From: Granulicella sp.
Lineage (GTDB): Bacteria; Acidobacteriota; Terriglobia; Terriglobales; Acidobacteriaceae
Assembly (NCBI GenBank): GCA_003132145.1
Contig: PKWU01000074.1
Location: forward strand, 1-54,985
Length of the DNA stretch: 54,985 nt
Direction: 5' to 3'
The notes under the pieces: model-generated
Seen by the model: only the letters and a program-made list of their open reading frames with translations
The model's database searches: none
What the model was told of the DNA's origin: nothing
Position numbers and translations under genes: made by a program
Part shown: positions 15,533-24,224 of the stretch, piece after piece
How the letters are laid out: each line of letters opens with the position of its first letter
How positions within the stretch are numbered: the first letter of the stretch is position 1

Positions 15533-16492
15533 CTACGCGCACGCCACCAGCAGGACGGTGATGTTGTCCCGCCCGCCGTTTGCGTTGGCGGCCTCTACGA
15601 GCTCCTGGCAGGCGGTGTCGAGCGCGGATTGCATGGCCGGACCGGGCGCGGCGGAGTTGCGGCGGCTGGCTGCGAGCGTAGAAGGTCTGACCGCGCTGGC
15701 CAGAATCTGCGCGATCGCGTTGTCCTCCAGCTCGTGGCTCAGGCCGTCGGAGGCGAGCAGGTACAGGTCGCCGGGTTGTGTGGCGTGCGAAGCGATCTCC
15801 GGCTCCACCGTGGACTGCGACCCGATAGCGCGGGTGATGATATTGCGCATCGGCGAAGCGGTGGCCTGCACTCGGCTGAGCAGCCCGGCGCACACCTGCT
15901 CCTCCACCAGCGAGTGGTCCTGGGTGAGCAGGTGTAGCGCGCCCGAACGCAGGAGATAGCAGCGGCTATCGCCGACGTGCGCCAGCCAGAGCGTGGAGCT
16001 GACTCGCGCATCCTTTGACCGCTGCGTGTCTTCCTCCCACAGCAGCGCGACCAGCGTGGTGCCCATCCCGTGCAGGCTGGGCGACTTGCGCGAGTGCCGG
16101 AATACAGCCTGGTTGGCGGCGCGGATGGCCTCGGCGAGCCGCGCGCGGGATGAGACAGACTTGGGCGCGGCGGACTTGGGCACGGCTGGATCGAGCGCGG
16201 CTGGGTCGGGTGGGGGAGACACGCGATGAGCGAGGCAGTCCAGAAAAACCTCCGTCGCCAGATGGCTGGCAACCTCGCCGCCGGCCGCGCCTCCCATGCC
16301 GTCGCACACGACGAAGACCCCATGCTCGGGCAACGCGGCGCAGGCGTCCTGATTGGCGTGGCGCACCCGCCCGCAATGGGAGAGCATGGCGAAGGCGCGC
16401 GTGGGCGCAAGGGTGGAGGCCCCCGCAGCGGTTGGGACTTGCGGCTTCGAGCAGTTCAGAGTCGCAGCATCTGCCATCTCGGCACCCGGCAC
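15533..16492 (-). CDS. PP2C-type serine/threonine phosphatase
   Basis: The product is 319 residues. PP2C metal motifs are in order: HCGRVRHANQDA (39-50) with Asp49, VVCDGMGG (62-68) with Asp64, HGMGTTLVALLW, HVGDSRCYLLR, ASDGLSHEL and NGGRDNITVLLV near the end. The protein removes phosphate from Ser/Thr with two Mn or Mg ions, usually opposing a Hanks-type kinase; no kinase gene is nearby. Residues 1-30 have no homology to the fold. Met6 is an alternative start. A Pro- and Ala-rich insertion (PPPDPAALDPAVPKSAAPKS) near 93 lies in a loop. Confidence 0.88.
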   Translation of the reverse strand: MPGAEMADAATLNCSKPQVPTAAGASTLAPTRAFAMLSHCGRVRHANQDACAALPEHGVFVVCDGMGGAAGGEVASHLATEVFLDCLAHRVSPPPDPAALDPAVPKSAAPKSVSSRARLAEAIRAANQAVFRHSRKSPSLHGMGTTLVALLWEEDTQRSKDARVSSTLWLAHVGDSRCYLLRSGALHLLTQDHSLVEEQVCAGLLSRVQATASPMRNIITRAIGSQSTVEPEIASHATQPGDLYLLASDGLSHELEDNAIAQILASAVRPSTLAASRRNSAAPGPAMQSALDTACQELVEAANANGGRDNITVLLVACA

Positions 16493-16624
16493 GCCCGATC
16501 TTCGGGATCTTGAAACGATACTCCTTGCTGCACTGCTGTCGAAAGGCCGCGGGGTCGTTGGTGGAGTCTGCGGTTTGCAAAGTGCCGTTCGGGATACTCT
16601 GGAGTGGCAGCCAAGGGAGGCGGA

Positions 16625-17521
16625 TTGAACCGCATCGTGCAGGGCGACAACCTGGAAGTGTTGCGAATGATGCCGACCGGGTCGGTGGCGCTCATCTACA
16701 TCGATCCGCCCTTCAACACCGGACGACGGCAGGCGCGTCTACGCATGAAGACGGTGCGCGACGAGGCGGGCGACCGCGTGGGCTTTGGCGGGCATCGTTA
16801 CCGCACCGAGCTGGTGAACGCAGCAGGCAGTGAAGCAGCTGCCGGAGGGAAGACCGCAGGCTACGCCGACCAGTTCGACGACTTCCTCGGCTTTCTGCGT
16901 CCACGCCTGCTGCAGGCGCACCGAGTGCTCACCCCCACCGGAAGCCTCTTCTTCCACATCGACTACCGCGAGGCGCACTACTGCAAGATCATGCTCGACG
17001 AGATCTTTGGTCGCGAGTGTTTCCAGAATGAGATTGTCTGGGCATATGACTACGGCGCGCGCGCAACCAAACGATGGCCGGCCAAGCATGACAACATCCT
17101 CTGGTACACGCGCGATCCTGAGCGTTACACCTTCAACCTCGACGCGTGCGACCGCATCCCCTACATGGCTCCGGGCTTGGTAGGCGCCCAGAAGGCTGCG
17201 CGCGGCAAGACGCCAACCGACGTCTGGTGGCACACCATCGTCTCGCCCACTGGAAAGGAGAAGACTGGCTACGCCACGCAGAAGCCGCTGGGAATCCTGG
17301 AGCGGATCGTGCGCGTTCACTCCAACCCCGGCGACCTGGTGCTGGACTTCTTCGCCGGCAGCGGCACTGCGGGCGAGGCGGCCGCAAAGAACAACCGCGC
17401 CTTCTGCATGGTGGACCAGAACCCGGAAGCCATCGCCGTGATGCAGCGGCGGTTAGCGAAGTACGGCCCCAGGATTGAGAGCGGGTCGAGCGGTTTGTTC
17501 TCCGCAGGTGGGAACGGGTAG
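16625..17521 (+). CDS. Site-specific DNA methyltransferase (beta class, N6-adenine or N4-cytosine)
   Basis: The product is 298 residues from the TTG at 16625, which AAGGGAGG precedes at ideal spacing; the frame also opens at a GTG at 16604 without such a site. Motif IV is IDPPFNTG (Asp27), and motif I, FAGSG (243-247), comes later, so the order is that of the beta class. QKPLGILERIVRVHS before motif I and DVWWHTIVSPTGKEK are typical of this group. It transfers a methyl group from S-adenosylmethionine to DNA. No restriction nuclease or specificity subunit is nearby, so it is an orphan that could mark DNA for regulation or defence. The target sequence cannot be read. Confidence 0.88.
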   Translation: MNRIVQGDNLEVLRMMPTGSVALIYIDPPFNTGRRQARLRMKTVRDEAGDRVGFGGHRYRTELVNAAGSEAAAGGKTAGYADQFDDFLGFLRPRLLQAHRVLTPTGSLFFHIDYREAHYCKIMLDEIFGRECFQNEIVWAYDYGARATKRWPAKHDNILWYTRDPERYTFNLDACDRIPYMAPGLVGAQKAARGKTPTDVWWHTIVSPTGKEKTGYATQKPLGILERIVRVHSNPGDLVLDFFAGSGTAGEAAAKNNRAFCMVDQNPEAIAVMQRRLAKYGPRIESGSSGLFSAGGNG

Positions 17522-17546
17522 GCGAGTGGGTGCGCGCGGCCCGCGT

Positions 17547-17990
17547 CTATACCGTCTTTCGCATAGCAGGTTGACGTTCCTTTTGAGCGGCGGGCTTTCC
17601 GGCTGGTGTGCGGTCCAGCGCCATGATGGCGTTGGCCAGCGCGGTGGAGGTGTTCTGGAAGGGTTCGGCGGCGTTGAGCAGGCGCTCGGCCTGTTCGTAG
17701 TCCCCAGCGTTGATCAGGTTGGCGATGGCCAGCATCTGGCCATGAAACGCCGTGTGCAGTTCGAGCGCGGCGTGATACTCCGGCGTGCCGCGCAGGTGCA
17801 GCGTATGTTCACTGACCAGCCATTTGCGGATGGAACACTCCTCGGGATGCTGGAGGGAGCGGATGGCGCGCGCACTCAGCGGCTCGCGCATTCGCGCCGC
17901 CAGCATCAGTGAGATCTTCCACCGCACATGGCTGGCGATGGCGTCGGGAGCGTTCTCGATCGTCTTTGCGATATAAGTCTCGGCGGACAT
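17547..17990 (-). CDS. Stand-alone CZB-domain (zinc-binding) protein
   Basis: The product is 147 residues from the ATG at 17990, which GGGAGG precedes; an ATG at 18005 is less well placed. The residues match the chemoreceptor zinc-binding domain: His21-x2-Trp24, Cys52, and H79-x3-H83 in LHTAFHGQML. In chemoreceptors and cyclases, CZB binds zinc with three His and one Cys and senses zinc or oxidants. Here the domain makes up nearly the whole protein, with a Pro- and Lys-rich tail and no sensor, kinase or methyl-accepting part. It may be a zinc or redox sensor acting with a partner encoded elsewhere. Confidence 0.72.
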   Translation of the reverse strand: MSAETYIAKTIENAPDAIASHVRWKISLMLAARMREPLSARAIRSLQHPEECSIRKWLVSEHTLHLRGTPEYHAALELHTAFHGQMLAIANLINAGDYEQAERLLNAAEPFQNTSTALANAIMALDRTPAGKPAAQKERQPAMRKTV

Positions 17991-18366
17991 CTTACGACCT
18001 CCCATCTGTTATCGGAAGATGAGAGAAAAATGTGAGCCGGCGTGGAATCCTGAACGCTCGAGCGTACCGTGCGACTGGGGATGGATGAGGCACGCGGTCC
18101 GTCTGCCAGCGCGGGGGCGCAATGCGGAGTGCGGAGCGGCAGAAAATCCCAAACGAAGATTAGAATTCCCTAATCGGGAAAAGTCGGTTAGTCTTCGGCT
18201 ACTCGGTAGGTTACGCGCTGCGTGTTCCCGAAATGGCACACGCTGAGGGCCACGGGCTTTTGTTCAGGAACAGGTTTGGGTGGTGTTGCGCGGAAATACC
18301 TCTTGCTGTCGTCTTCTTTTCGTCCGGGAATCATTGCCCGGAAATCAGAGCTTAAAGGGGGATGAA

Positions 18367-21300
18367 ATGAGGTCTGGGCGCAGCAAGCTGAGTTGGTTGG
18401 GCTGCTGCGTGGTGGAACTGGCCTTCGGGCTGGGTGGCTGCGTGTGGGCGCAGAGTGGAACGGATGGCGCGATCGGCGGGCAGGTGTTGAGTGCTGCGGG
18501 CTCGCCGGTGGCCGGAGTTCTGGTGGTGGCACGCGATCTGCAAACGGGGCTTGCGATGCGGGCGCGCACGGGGTCGAAGGGCGAGTTCCTGGTCGTGCGG
18601 TTGCCGGTAGGCGAGTACGAGCTGTCGGTGGAGGAAGCTGGGGTGGAGTTGACGCTTCCGGAGTCGGTGGAGGTGGGGCTGGGTGAGGTGACGGAAGTCG
18701 TGGCGCGGATGCGACCGCCTGTCTCTAGCCAGCCAAACTCGCCGAGTGGGGCCAGTAGCGGCGGAACGGATTTGGCCGAGGCGGATCTGGCCGCCTTGCC
18801 CGTGAATGGCGGCCAGTGGCGCTCGCTGGCGCTGACCGTTGCCGGGGCAAATGGCGCGGCGAGTGGGGATGAGAACTCCGCTGATGTGAGCTTTCGCGGG
18901 GTCGCAGCGACCCAGAACAGCACGCGCACTGATGGAGCGAGCGGCGACCAGAGCTTCAGCGGAGCGGCGGCGGGCGCGGGCGTGGAGGAGGAGGTTGCAG
19001 CGGGTTCGGACGCGGTCTACGACCGTGCGTCGGGCGTGGGAAGCGGCGCGGGATCGGTGGCGGACGGCGGACAGCGCGCGGGCTCGTCCTATGTCTTCTC
19101 GCAGGCGGCGGTACGCGAGTTCCGCGTTCAGGGGCAGGGCGATGCAACAGCCTATGGCTCGGCGCTCTATGGGCACGGGGTGGGCGGCGTGGTGACGACG
19201 GTCTCGCGTTCGGGTGGGACACGGCTGCATGGAATGGGCTTCTTTACGCTGCGTGATAGCGCCTGGGCGGCGGCCAATCCGTTCTCCATTGCGTCGAACT
19301 ATGCGGACGGCGTAGTGACCAGCGCGGTGGTGAAGCCGCAGGACCAGCGGCAGCAGTTTGGCGGAAGCATCGGTGGGCCCATTCCCGGATTTACCTCCAG
19401 CACCAACGACGGCAGTTGGTCGCGCAGGAACGCAAACCAGGGCCAACGGCTCTTTTATTTTTATGCGTTCGATGCGCAGCATAGAAATTTTCCCGCAATC
19501 TCCGCGCCCGGCTACGCGGGCTTCTATTCGTTGACGGCGTCGCAGACGGCCTTGCTGGCCAACCGCGGAGTGACGCCGGCCCAGACCAATGCAGCGCTGA
19601 ACTATCTCGACAGCCTGACAGGAACCGTCGCCCGCCGCGCGGACCGGACGGTCAACTTCGGGCGCGTCGACTGGCAGCACGGAAGCGGCAGCCGTGTGGT
19701 CCTTGAGTACAACCGGGCGCGTTGGAGTTCGCCGGCGGGGGCGCGGTCGGAGGCGGTGGTGGACCGCGGCGTGGCCAGCCTGGGATCGAGCTACGGCAAG
19801 GTGGACGCGGGCGTTGCGCGCTGGATCCAGTTCGTGAACAGCCGCCTGAGCAACGAACTGCGCGTGCAGTATGGGCGCCAGTTGCAGTATGAGTCGCCGC
19901 AGACGCCACTCGCGCAGGAGCCGAATGTTGGCCCGGGAGGAATGCCGCCCGAGGTCTCCATCGGCCCTCAAGGTCTGGTCTTCGGAACGCCGTCGGCGCT
20001 GGGCCAAAAGGCCTATCCCGACGAGCGCCGCCTGGAGCTCGCGGACCTCGCCGGCTGGGTGCGCGGGCATCACTTCCTGCAGTTTGGCGGCGACTTCAGC
20101 GCGCTCCGCGACTATACCGATTCGCTGACCAACGCCGATGGCACCTTCAGCTACGACAGCAGCACAACTACGGTAACGGGTGGGCAGGTCACGCAGGTAG
20201 TATTAGGCGGGCTGGCGAACTGGATTACCGACTACACCTTCAACGTGAACGCGTACCCCAACGGGGGCTGTCCGAACGGCCCGAACCCGCCCCTCCAGGA
20301 CCCGCTGCATTACTTCTGCTTCAGCTCCTACTCGCAGAGCTTCGGGCAGACAAGTCTGACCTTTCATACCCAGGACTGGGCGGGCTTCTTTCAGGACGAT
20401 TGGCGTGCAACCCAGAGGCTGACCATCCACGCAGGGCTGCGCTTCGAGTACCAGTTTCTGCCGCTTCCGCAGCAGCCAAACGCTGGGCTGGACGCGGTCT
20501 TCGGCGCGGTGGGGGCCACCAGCGTCTTTCCCGAGGACCGCAACAACTTCGGCCCGCGTTTGGGCGTTGCCTGGCAGCCCTTCGGGGTGGGGCGTGGTGT
20601 GGTTCGCATCGGCTACGGCGTCTACTTCGGCAAGCTGCCCGGCGCAACCATCCGCGCGGCGCTGCTGGATACGGCGCTGCCCAACTCCACGACGCGTGTG
20701 CGCATTCTGCCCACCACCGAGACGGCCTGTCCGCAGTCTGCCACCGGAGTCGGCTTCGGCTACGCCTGCTCGTTCCTCACGCCGCCGACGGGAGTGGTTG
20801 CCGCAACCACCTCGGCGGTCGTCTTCGACCGGAGATTTCGCCTGCCCGAAGTCCAGCAGGGTACGTTTTCCATCGAGCACGGGCTGGGTGCGGGAGTGCT
20901 GGGCCGCGTGGGCTATGTGTTGAACCTCGACCGACAACTGCCCAACTCGGTGGACATCAACATCGCTCCCGCGACCGGCGTGCAGGAGTTCCAGCTACAG
21001 GGCGGGACCGGCGCAATCGGCGTGCAGGATGGCGAGACCTTTGCCATCCCGGTCTACACGGCGCGCGTCACTCCCAGCTTCGGCCCGGTGACGGACCTGG
21101 TCTCCAACGCCAATGCCAGCTATCACGGCGTGACCCTGGAGGCGCGGCGCGGAATGGGCTCGGGGCGTGGCGCAGGCGGTGAGAGCTTCTATGGCGAGCG
21201 AGCGCGTGGGTTGGACTTCCGCGTGGCATGGACCTGGTCCAAGGCCATCGACTTTGGCCAAAGCGCGGGCGCGGTGCCGCGCGCCAACGGCCAATTCGAC

Positions 21301-21951
21301 CCCTTCACGGTGCGCTACGACAAGGGGCTCTCGGCGTTGAACTTTCCCCATCGCGTGGTGGCCACAATCGTCTGGTCACCCCATCTCAGCGCCCAGTTGA
21401 GCAATGCCGGCTCCGGCGTGCCGGCGACGGCCGAGCGCGCAGCGTGGAGACTTCTCGATGGCTGGTCGGCGGCCTGGATCTTCTCCGAAGCGAGTGGGCG
21501 CGGCTATAGCTACGACATCTACGGCGGAATGCGTCTGCCCGGCGGCCACCAGAGCATCAACGGCTCGGGCGGTTCGGTTGTGCTGCCCACCGTGGGGCGC
21601 AACACGCTGCGCCTGCCCGACTCCGCCAACCTCGACATGCGTTTAAGCCGCAGCTTCCGCCTGGGCCGGACGATGGCAGGCGAGGGGATGCGCCTGCGCG
21701 CCACGGTCGAGGCCTTCAACGTCACCAATCGGCTGAACTATTCGGGCATTACGCAGCGCGCGTTCCTGGTGAGCACGCCGGTGCCGCTGAGCGGAACCAC
21801 CGGGCCAGAGGTAACTCCGCTGGTCTTCCAGGATGCGGCAACCGTGGCCACCGAGGGCCTGAACGTGCAGCCCTTCGGCGCGTACACCGCCGCCTCAACC
21901 AGCCAGGCCCGCGAGCGCCAGCTCCAGCTAGGCCTTCGTCTGGAGTTCTAG
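18367..21951 (+). CDS. TonB-dependent outer-membrane receptor, Oar-like
   Basis: The product is 1194 residues from the ATG at 18367, which AAAGGGGG precedes. A signal peptide ends near VWAQSG. Residues about 30-110 form a carboxypeptidase-regulatory-like domain (IGGQVLSAAGSPVAGVLVVA and LPVGEYELSVEEAGVELTLP). A plug region follows, then a beta-barrel with many aromatic and Gly-rich strands, ending LQLGLRLEF with a terminal Phe as expected for outer-membrane sorting. Oar-like proteins are expanded in Acidobacteria and are thought to import large nutrients or act in adhesion. The plug part (180-300) is unusually Gly-, Ala- and Ser-rich. No SusD-like partner or sigma/anti-sigma pair adjoins it, so the substrate is unknown. 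Confidence 0.88.
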   Translation: MRSGRSKLSWLGCCVVELAFGLGGCVWAQSGTDGAIGGQVLSAAGSPVAGVLVVARDLQTGLAMRARTGSKGEFLVVRLPVGEYELSVEEAGVELTLPESVEVGLGEVTEVVARMRPPVSSQPNSPSGASSGGTDLAEADLAALPVNGGQWRSLALTVAGANGAASGDENSADVSFRGVAATQNSTRTDGASGDQSFSGAAAGAGVEEEVAAGSDAVYDRASGVGSGAGSVADGGQRAGSSYVFSQAAVREFRVQGQGDATAYGSALYGHGVGGVVTTVSRSGGTRLHGMGFFTLRDSAWAAANPFSIASNYADGVVTSAVVKPQDQRQQFGGSIGGPIPGFTSSTNDGSWSRRNANQGQRLFYFYAFDAQHRNFPAISAPGYAGFYSLTASQTALLANRGVTPAQTNAALNYLDSLTGTVARRADRTVNFGRVDWQHGSGSRVVLEYNRARWSSPAGARSEAVVDRGVASLGSSYGKVDAGVARWIQFVNSRLSNELRVQYGRQLQYESPQTPLAQEPNVGPGGMPPEVSIGPQGLVFGTPSALGQKAYPDERRLELADLAGWVRGHHFLQFGGDFSALRDYTDSLTNADGTFSYDSSTTTVTGGQVTQVVLGGLANWITDYTFNVNAYPNGGCPNGPNPPLQDPLHYFCFSSYSQSFGQTSLTFHTQDWAGFFQDDWRATQRLTIHAGLRFEYQFLPLPQQPNAGLDAVFGAVGATSVFPEDRNNFGPRLGVAWQPFGVGRGVVRIGYGVYFGKLPGATIRAALLDTALPNSTTRVRILPTTETACPQSATGVGFGYACSFLTPPTGVVAATTSAVVFDRRFRLPEVQQGTFSIEHGLGAGVLGRVGYVLNLDRQLPNSVDINIAPATGVQEFQLQGGTGAIGVQDGETFAIPVYTARVTPSFGPVTDLVSNANASYHGVTLEARRGMGSGRGAGGESFYGERARGLDFRVAWTWSKAIDFGQSAGAVPRANGQFDPFTVRYDKGLSALNFPHRVVATIVWSPHLSAQLSNAGSGVPATAERAAWRLLDGWSAAWIFSEASGRGYSYDIYGGMRLPGGHQSINGSGGSVVLPTVGRNTLRLPDSANLDMRLSRSFRLGRTMAGEGMRLRATVEAFNVTNRLNYSGITQRAFLVSTPVPLSGTTGPEVTPLVFQDAATVATEGLNVQPFGAYTAASTSQARERQLQLGLRLEF

Positions 21952-21998
21952 ACCCGAGGTGCTTCAAGAAGATGCGATTGAACACATAAAATGGAGGG

Positions 21999-24134
21999 AT
22001 GGCGTTTACCGAGCAGTTCGATGTGGTGGTAGTCGGCGCCGGGCACGCCGGGTGCGAGGCGGCCATGGCCTCCGCGCGCATGGGGCTGCGCACGGCCCTC
22101 TTCACCCTGAACCTCGACCTCATCGCGCAGATGAGCTGCAACCCCGCCATCGGCGGCATCGCCAAGGGACACCTCGTCCGCGAGGTCGACGCGCTGGGCG
22201 GAATCATGGGCGAGGTCGCCGACGCCTGCGGCATTCAGTTCCGCCTGCTCAACACCTCGCGCGGCCCAGCCGTCTGGTCCCCGCGCGCGCAGTGCGACAA
22301 GGCCCTCTACCGCGTGAAGATGCGCGAGGTCCTGGAGGGCCAGCCGAATCTCTTCATCAAGCAGGCTGAGGTGGTGGACCTCGAAGTGCAGCAAGTCAGC
22401 GATGCGCGGCGAGTGACCGGCGTGCGCCTGCGCGATGGCCGCGTGGTCCACGCCGGAGCCGTGGTCGTCACCACCGGCACCTTTCTCAATGGCATCATCC
22501 ACTGCGGCGAACAGCAATACGCGTCAGGGCGCAGTGGCGAACCGGCCAGCGTCTTGCTGGGCGAAGCGCTCAAGCGGCTGGGCCTGCGCGAGTGCCGCCT
22601 GAAGACCGGAACCCCGCCGCGCCTCGACGGCCGCACCATCGACTGGTCGAAGTTCGTCGAGCAACCAGGCGACGCCGACCCAACCCCATTCAGCTTCCGC
22701 GCAGCAAGTCGGCAAGTCGGCGAGTCGGCGAGTCAGCCAGGTGCGGCGTGGGTTCCCGCGCTGCCCCAGGTCAGCTGCTACATCGCCACCACCACGCCGG
22801 AGACACTGCGCCTCATCCGCGAGAACGTGCATCGCTCGCCCATGTATACCGGGCAGATCTCCGCCATCGGCCCGCGTTACTGCCCGTCCATCGAGACCAA
22901 GATTGTGCGCTTCCCGGACAAAACGCATCACCAGTTCTTCCTGGAGCCGGAGGGCCTCAACACCCACGAGGTCTACATCAACGGCATGAGCACCAGCCTG
23001 CCCATGGAGGTGCAGGCCGCCATGGTGCACTCCATCCCCGGCCTCGAAGCCGCCGAGATGCTGCGCCCCGGCTACGCCATCGAGTACGACGCCATCGACC
23101 CCACCGAGTTGGACCGCACCCTCGCGGTCAAGAAGTTCGCGGGCCTCTATCTCGCCGGTCAGATCAACGGCACCAGTGGCTACGAGGAGGCAGCCTGCCA
23201 GGGACTGATGGCCGGAATCAATGCAGCCCTCGCGGTTCGGGCGGCGCTTCATCCCACCCATCGCGATAAGGCCGCGATGGATGGGGCACCCGTATTTACC
23301 GGCTTCACCCTCGACCGCACCGAGGCCTACACCGGAATCCTCATCGACGACCTCATCTCCAAGGGCACCGACGAACCCTACCGCATGTTCACCTCGCGCG
23401 CGGAGTTTCGCCTGCACCTGCGCATCGACAATGCCGACCGTCGCCTCACTCCGCATGGCCGCCGCCTTGGCCTCATCGACGACGCGGCATGGGCGGCGTA
23501 CGAGGCGAAGCAGTCTCGCGCTGCGGCCTTCGAGCAACTACTGACGAAGACGCGCGTGGATGTTGACGCGCTGCCACCGGCGCTCGCGGAAACCCTCCGC
23601 GGCGACCTGAACGATCTGCGCGCGCAAACCTACGCGCAGATGCTGAAGCGCCCCGAGGTTACGGTCGAGTCTCTCTGGCCAGTGCTCGCCAGCGCGATGG
23701 ACGGCAAGCCCGAGCTTGCGCCTTGGGTCGCAAGCTCGCGGACGGCGAATGTTTCTCGTCTGTCATTCCGTACCCTGAGCTTGTCGAAGGGGGAGGAATC
23801 TGCTTCTGCTTTTCACGACGCGGCGAATTCGCGCCATCTCCCCGCCTGGGTGCGCAACGAGATGAAGACCGTCGAGACGGAGATCAAGTACGCGGGCTAT
23901 CTCCAGCAGCAGCGCAAGTCGATGGAGCGCCTCAAGCGCGACGAGCAGCGCGCGATTCCCGCGTGGTTCGACTACGCGGCCTGCAGCGGCCTCTCGCGCG
24001 AGATGGTGGAGACGCTGGGCCGTGTCCGCCCGCGCACGCTCGGCCAGGCCAGCCGCATCCAGGGTGTCACCCCCGCCGCCGTCACCCTGGTCAACTGCTT
24101 CCTCGAGATCCAGTCCCGCCGCCGCACGGCGTAG
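21999..24134 (+). CDS. mnmG: tRNA uridine-5-carboxymethylaminomethyl modification enzyme MnmG
   Basis: MnmG (GidA) works with MnmE to modify U34 of certain tRNAs using FAD, NADH and a folate. FAD motif [10 protein letters not shown] is at 13-22, and the conserved [20 protein letters not shown] and [12 protein letters not shown] segments follow. The product is 711 residues; the family is usually about 630. The extra length is in three places: 236-247 (encoded by octamer repeats), 418-432 (palindromic repeat A) and about 573-615 (repeat B plus flanks). The frame stays open throughout. The start codon lies directly next to GGAGGG, closer than usual. dnaB follows in the same direction. Confidence 0.93.
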   Translation: MAFTEQFDVVVVGAGHAGCEAAMASARMGLRTALFTLNLDLIAQMSCNPAIGGIAKGHLVREVDALGGIMGEVADACGIQFRLLNTSRGPAVWSPRAQCDKALYRVKMREVLEGQPNLFIKQAEVVDLEVQQVSDARRVTGVRLRDGRVVHAGAVVVTTGTFLNGIIHCGEQQYASGRSGEPASVLLGEALKRLGLRECRLKTGTPPRLDGRTIDWSKFVEQPGDADPTPFSFRAASRQVGESASQPGAAWVPALPQVSCYIATTTPETLRLIRENVHRSPMYTGQISAIGPRYCPSIETKIVRFPDKTHHQFFLEPEGLNTHEVYINGMSTSLPMEVQAAMVHSIPGLEAAEMLRPGYAIEYDAIDPTELDRTLAVKKFAGLYLAGQINGTSGYEEAACQGLMAGINAALAVRAALHPTHRDKAAMDGAPVFTGFTLDRTEAYTGILIDDLISKGTDEPYRMFTSRAEFRLHLRIDNADRRLTPHGRRLGLIDDAAWAAYEAKQSRAAAFEQLLTKTRVDVDALPPALAETLRGDLNDLRAQTYAQMLKRPEVTVESLWPVLASAMDGKPELAPWVASSRTANVSRLSFRTLSLSKGEESASAFHDAANSRHLPAWVRNEMKTVETEIKYAGYLQQQRKSMERLKRDEQRAIPAWFDYAACSGLSREMVETLGRVRPRTLGQASRIQGVTPAAVTLVNCFLEIQSRRRTA
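22706..22737 (+). repeat. Four tandem octamers inside mnmG
   Basis: AAGTCGGC, AAGTCGGC, GAGTCGGC and GAGTCAGC follow each other with no gap (32 bases). Together with the flanks they encode [12 protein letters not shown] gain or loss of one unit would shift the mnmG frame. The copies are imperfect. Confidence 0.8.
23251..23292 (-). repeat. Palindromic repeat family A, in-frame copy in mnmG
   Basis: On the minus strand: CGGGTGCCCCATCC, stem ATCGCG, loop GCCTTAT, stem CGCGAT, GGGTGGGA. The arms are perfect 8-mers CCATCGCG / CGCGATGG. It encodes [14 protein letters not shown] between the NAALAVRAA helix and [13 protein letters not shown]. Confidence 0.85.
23761..23808 (+). repeat. Repeat family B, in-frame copy in mnmG
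   Basis: It contains TGTCATTCCG, ACCCTGAGCTTGTCGAAGG and GGAGGAATCTGCTTCTG. The last block recurs at 36031-36047 and TGTCATTCCG recurs three times at 35965-36021. It encodes [16 protein letters not shown] in mnmG. Confidence 0.75.
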
Positions 24135-24224
24135 GCATAGGTTGAGTTATTGGCTAGTTTTCCTAGCTATCAACAGAGCCGCGTGGAACGCACAGGGCCT
24201 CATCGACTAGCTTCGATTGTGGCC

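Noticed and set aside
23701-23860. A frameshift or pseudogene in mnmG, since this stretch does not match the family
   Set aside because: The frame is the same on both sides and the sequence between is accounted for by a repeat insertion.
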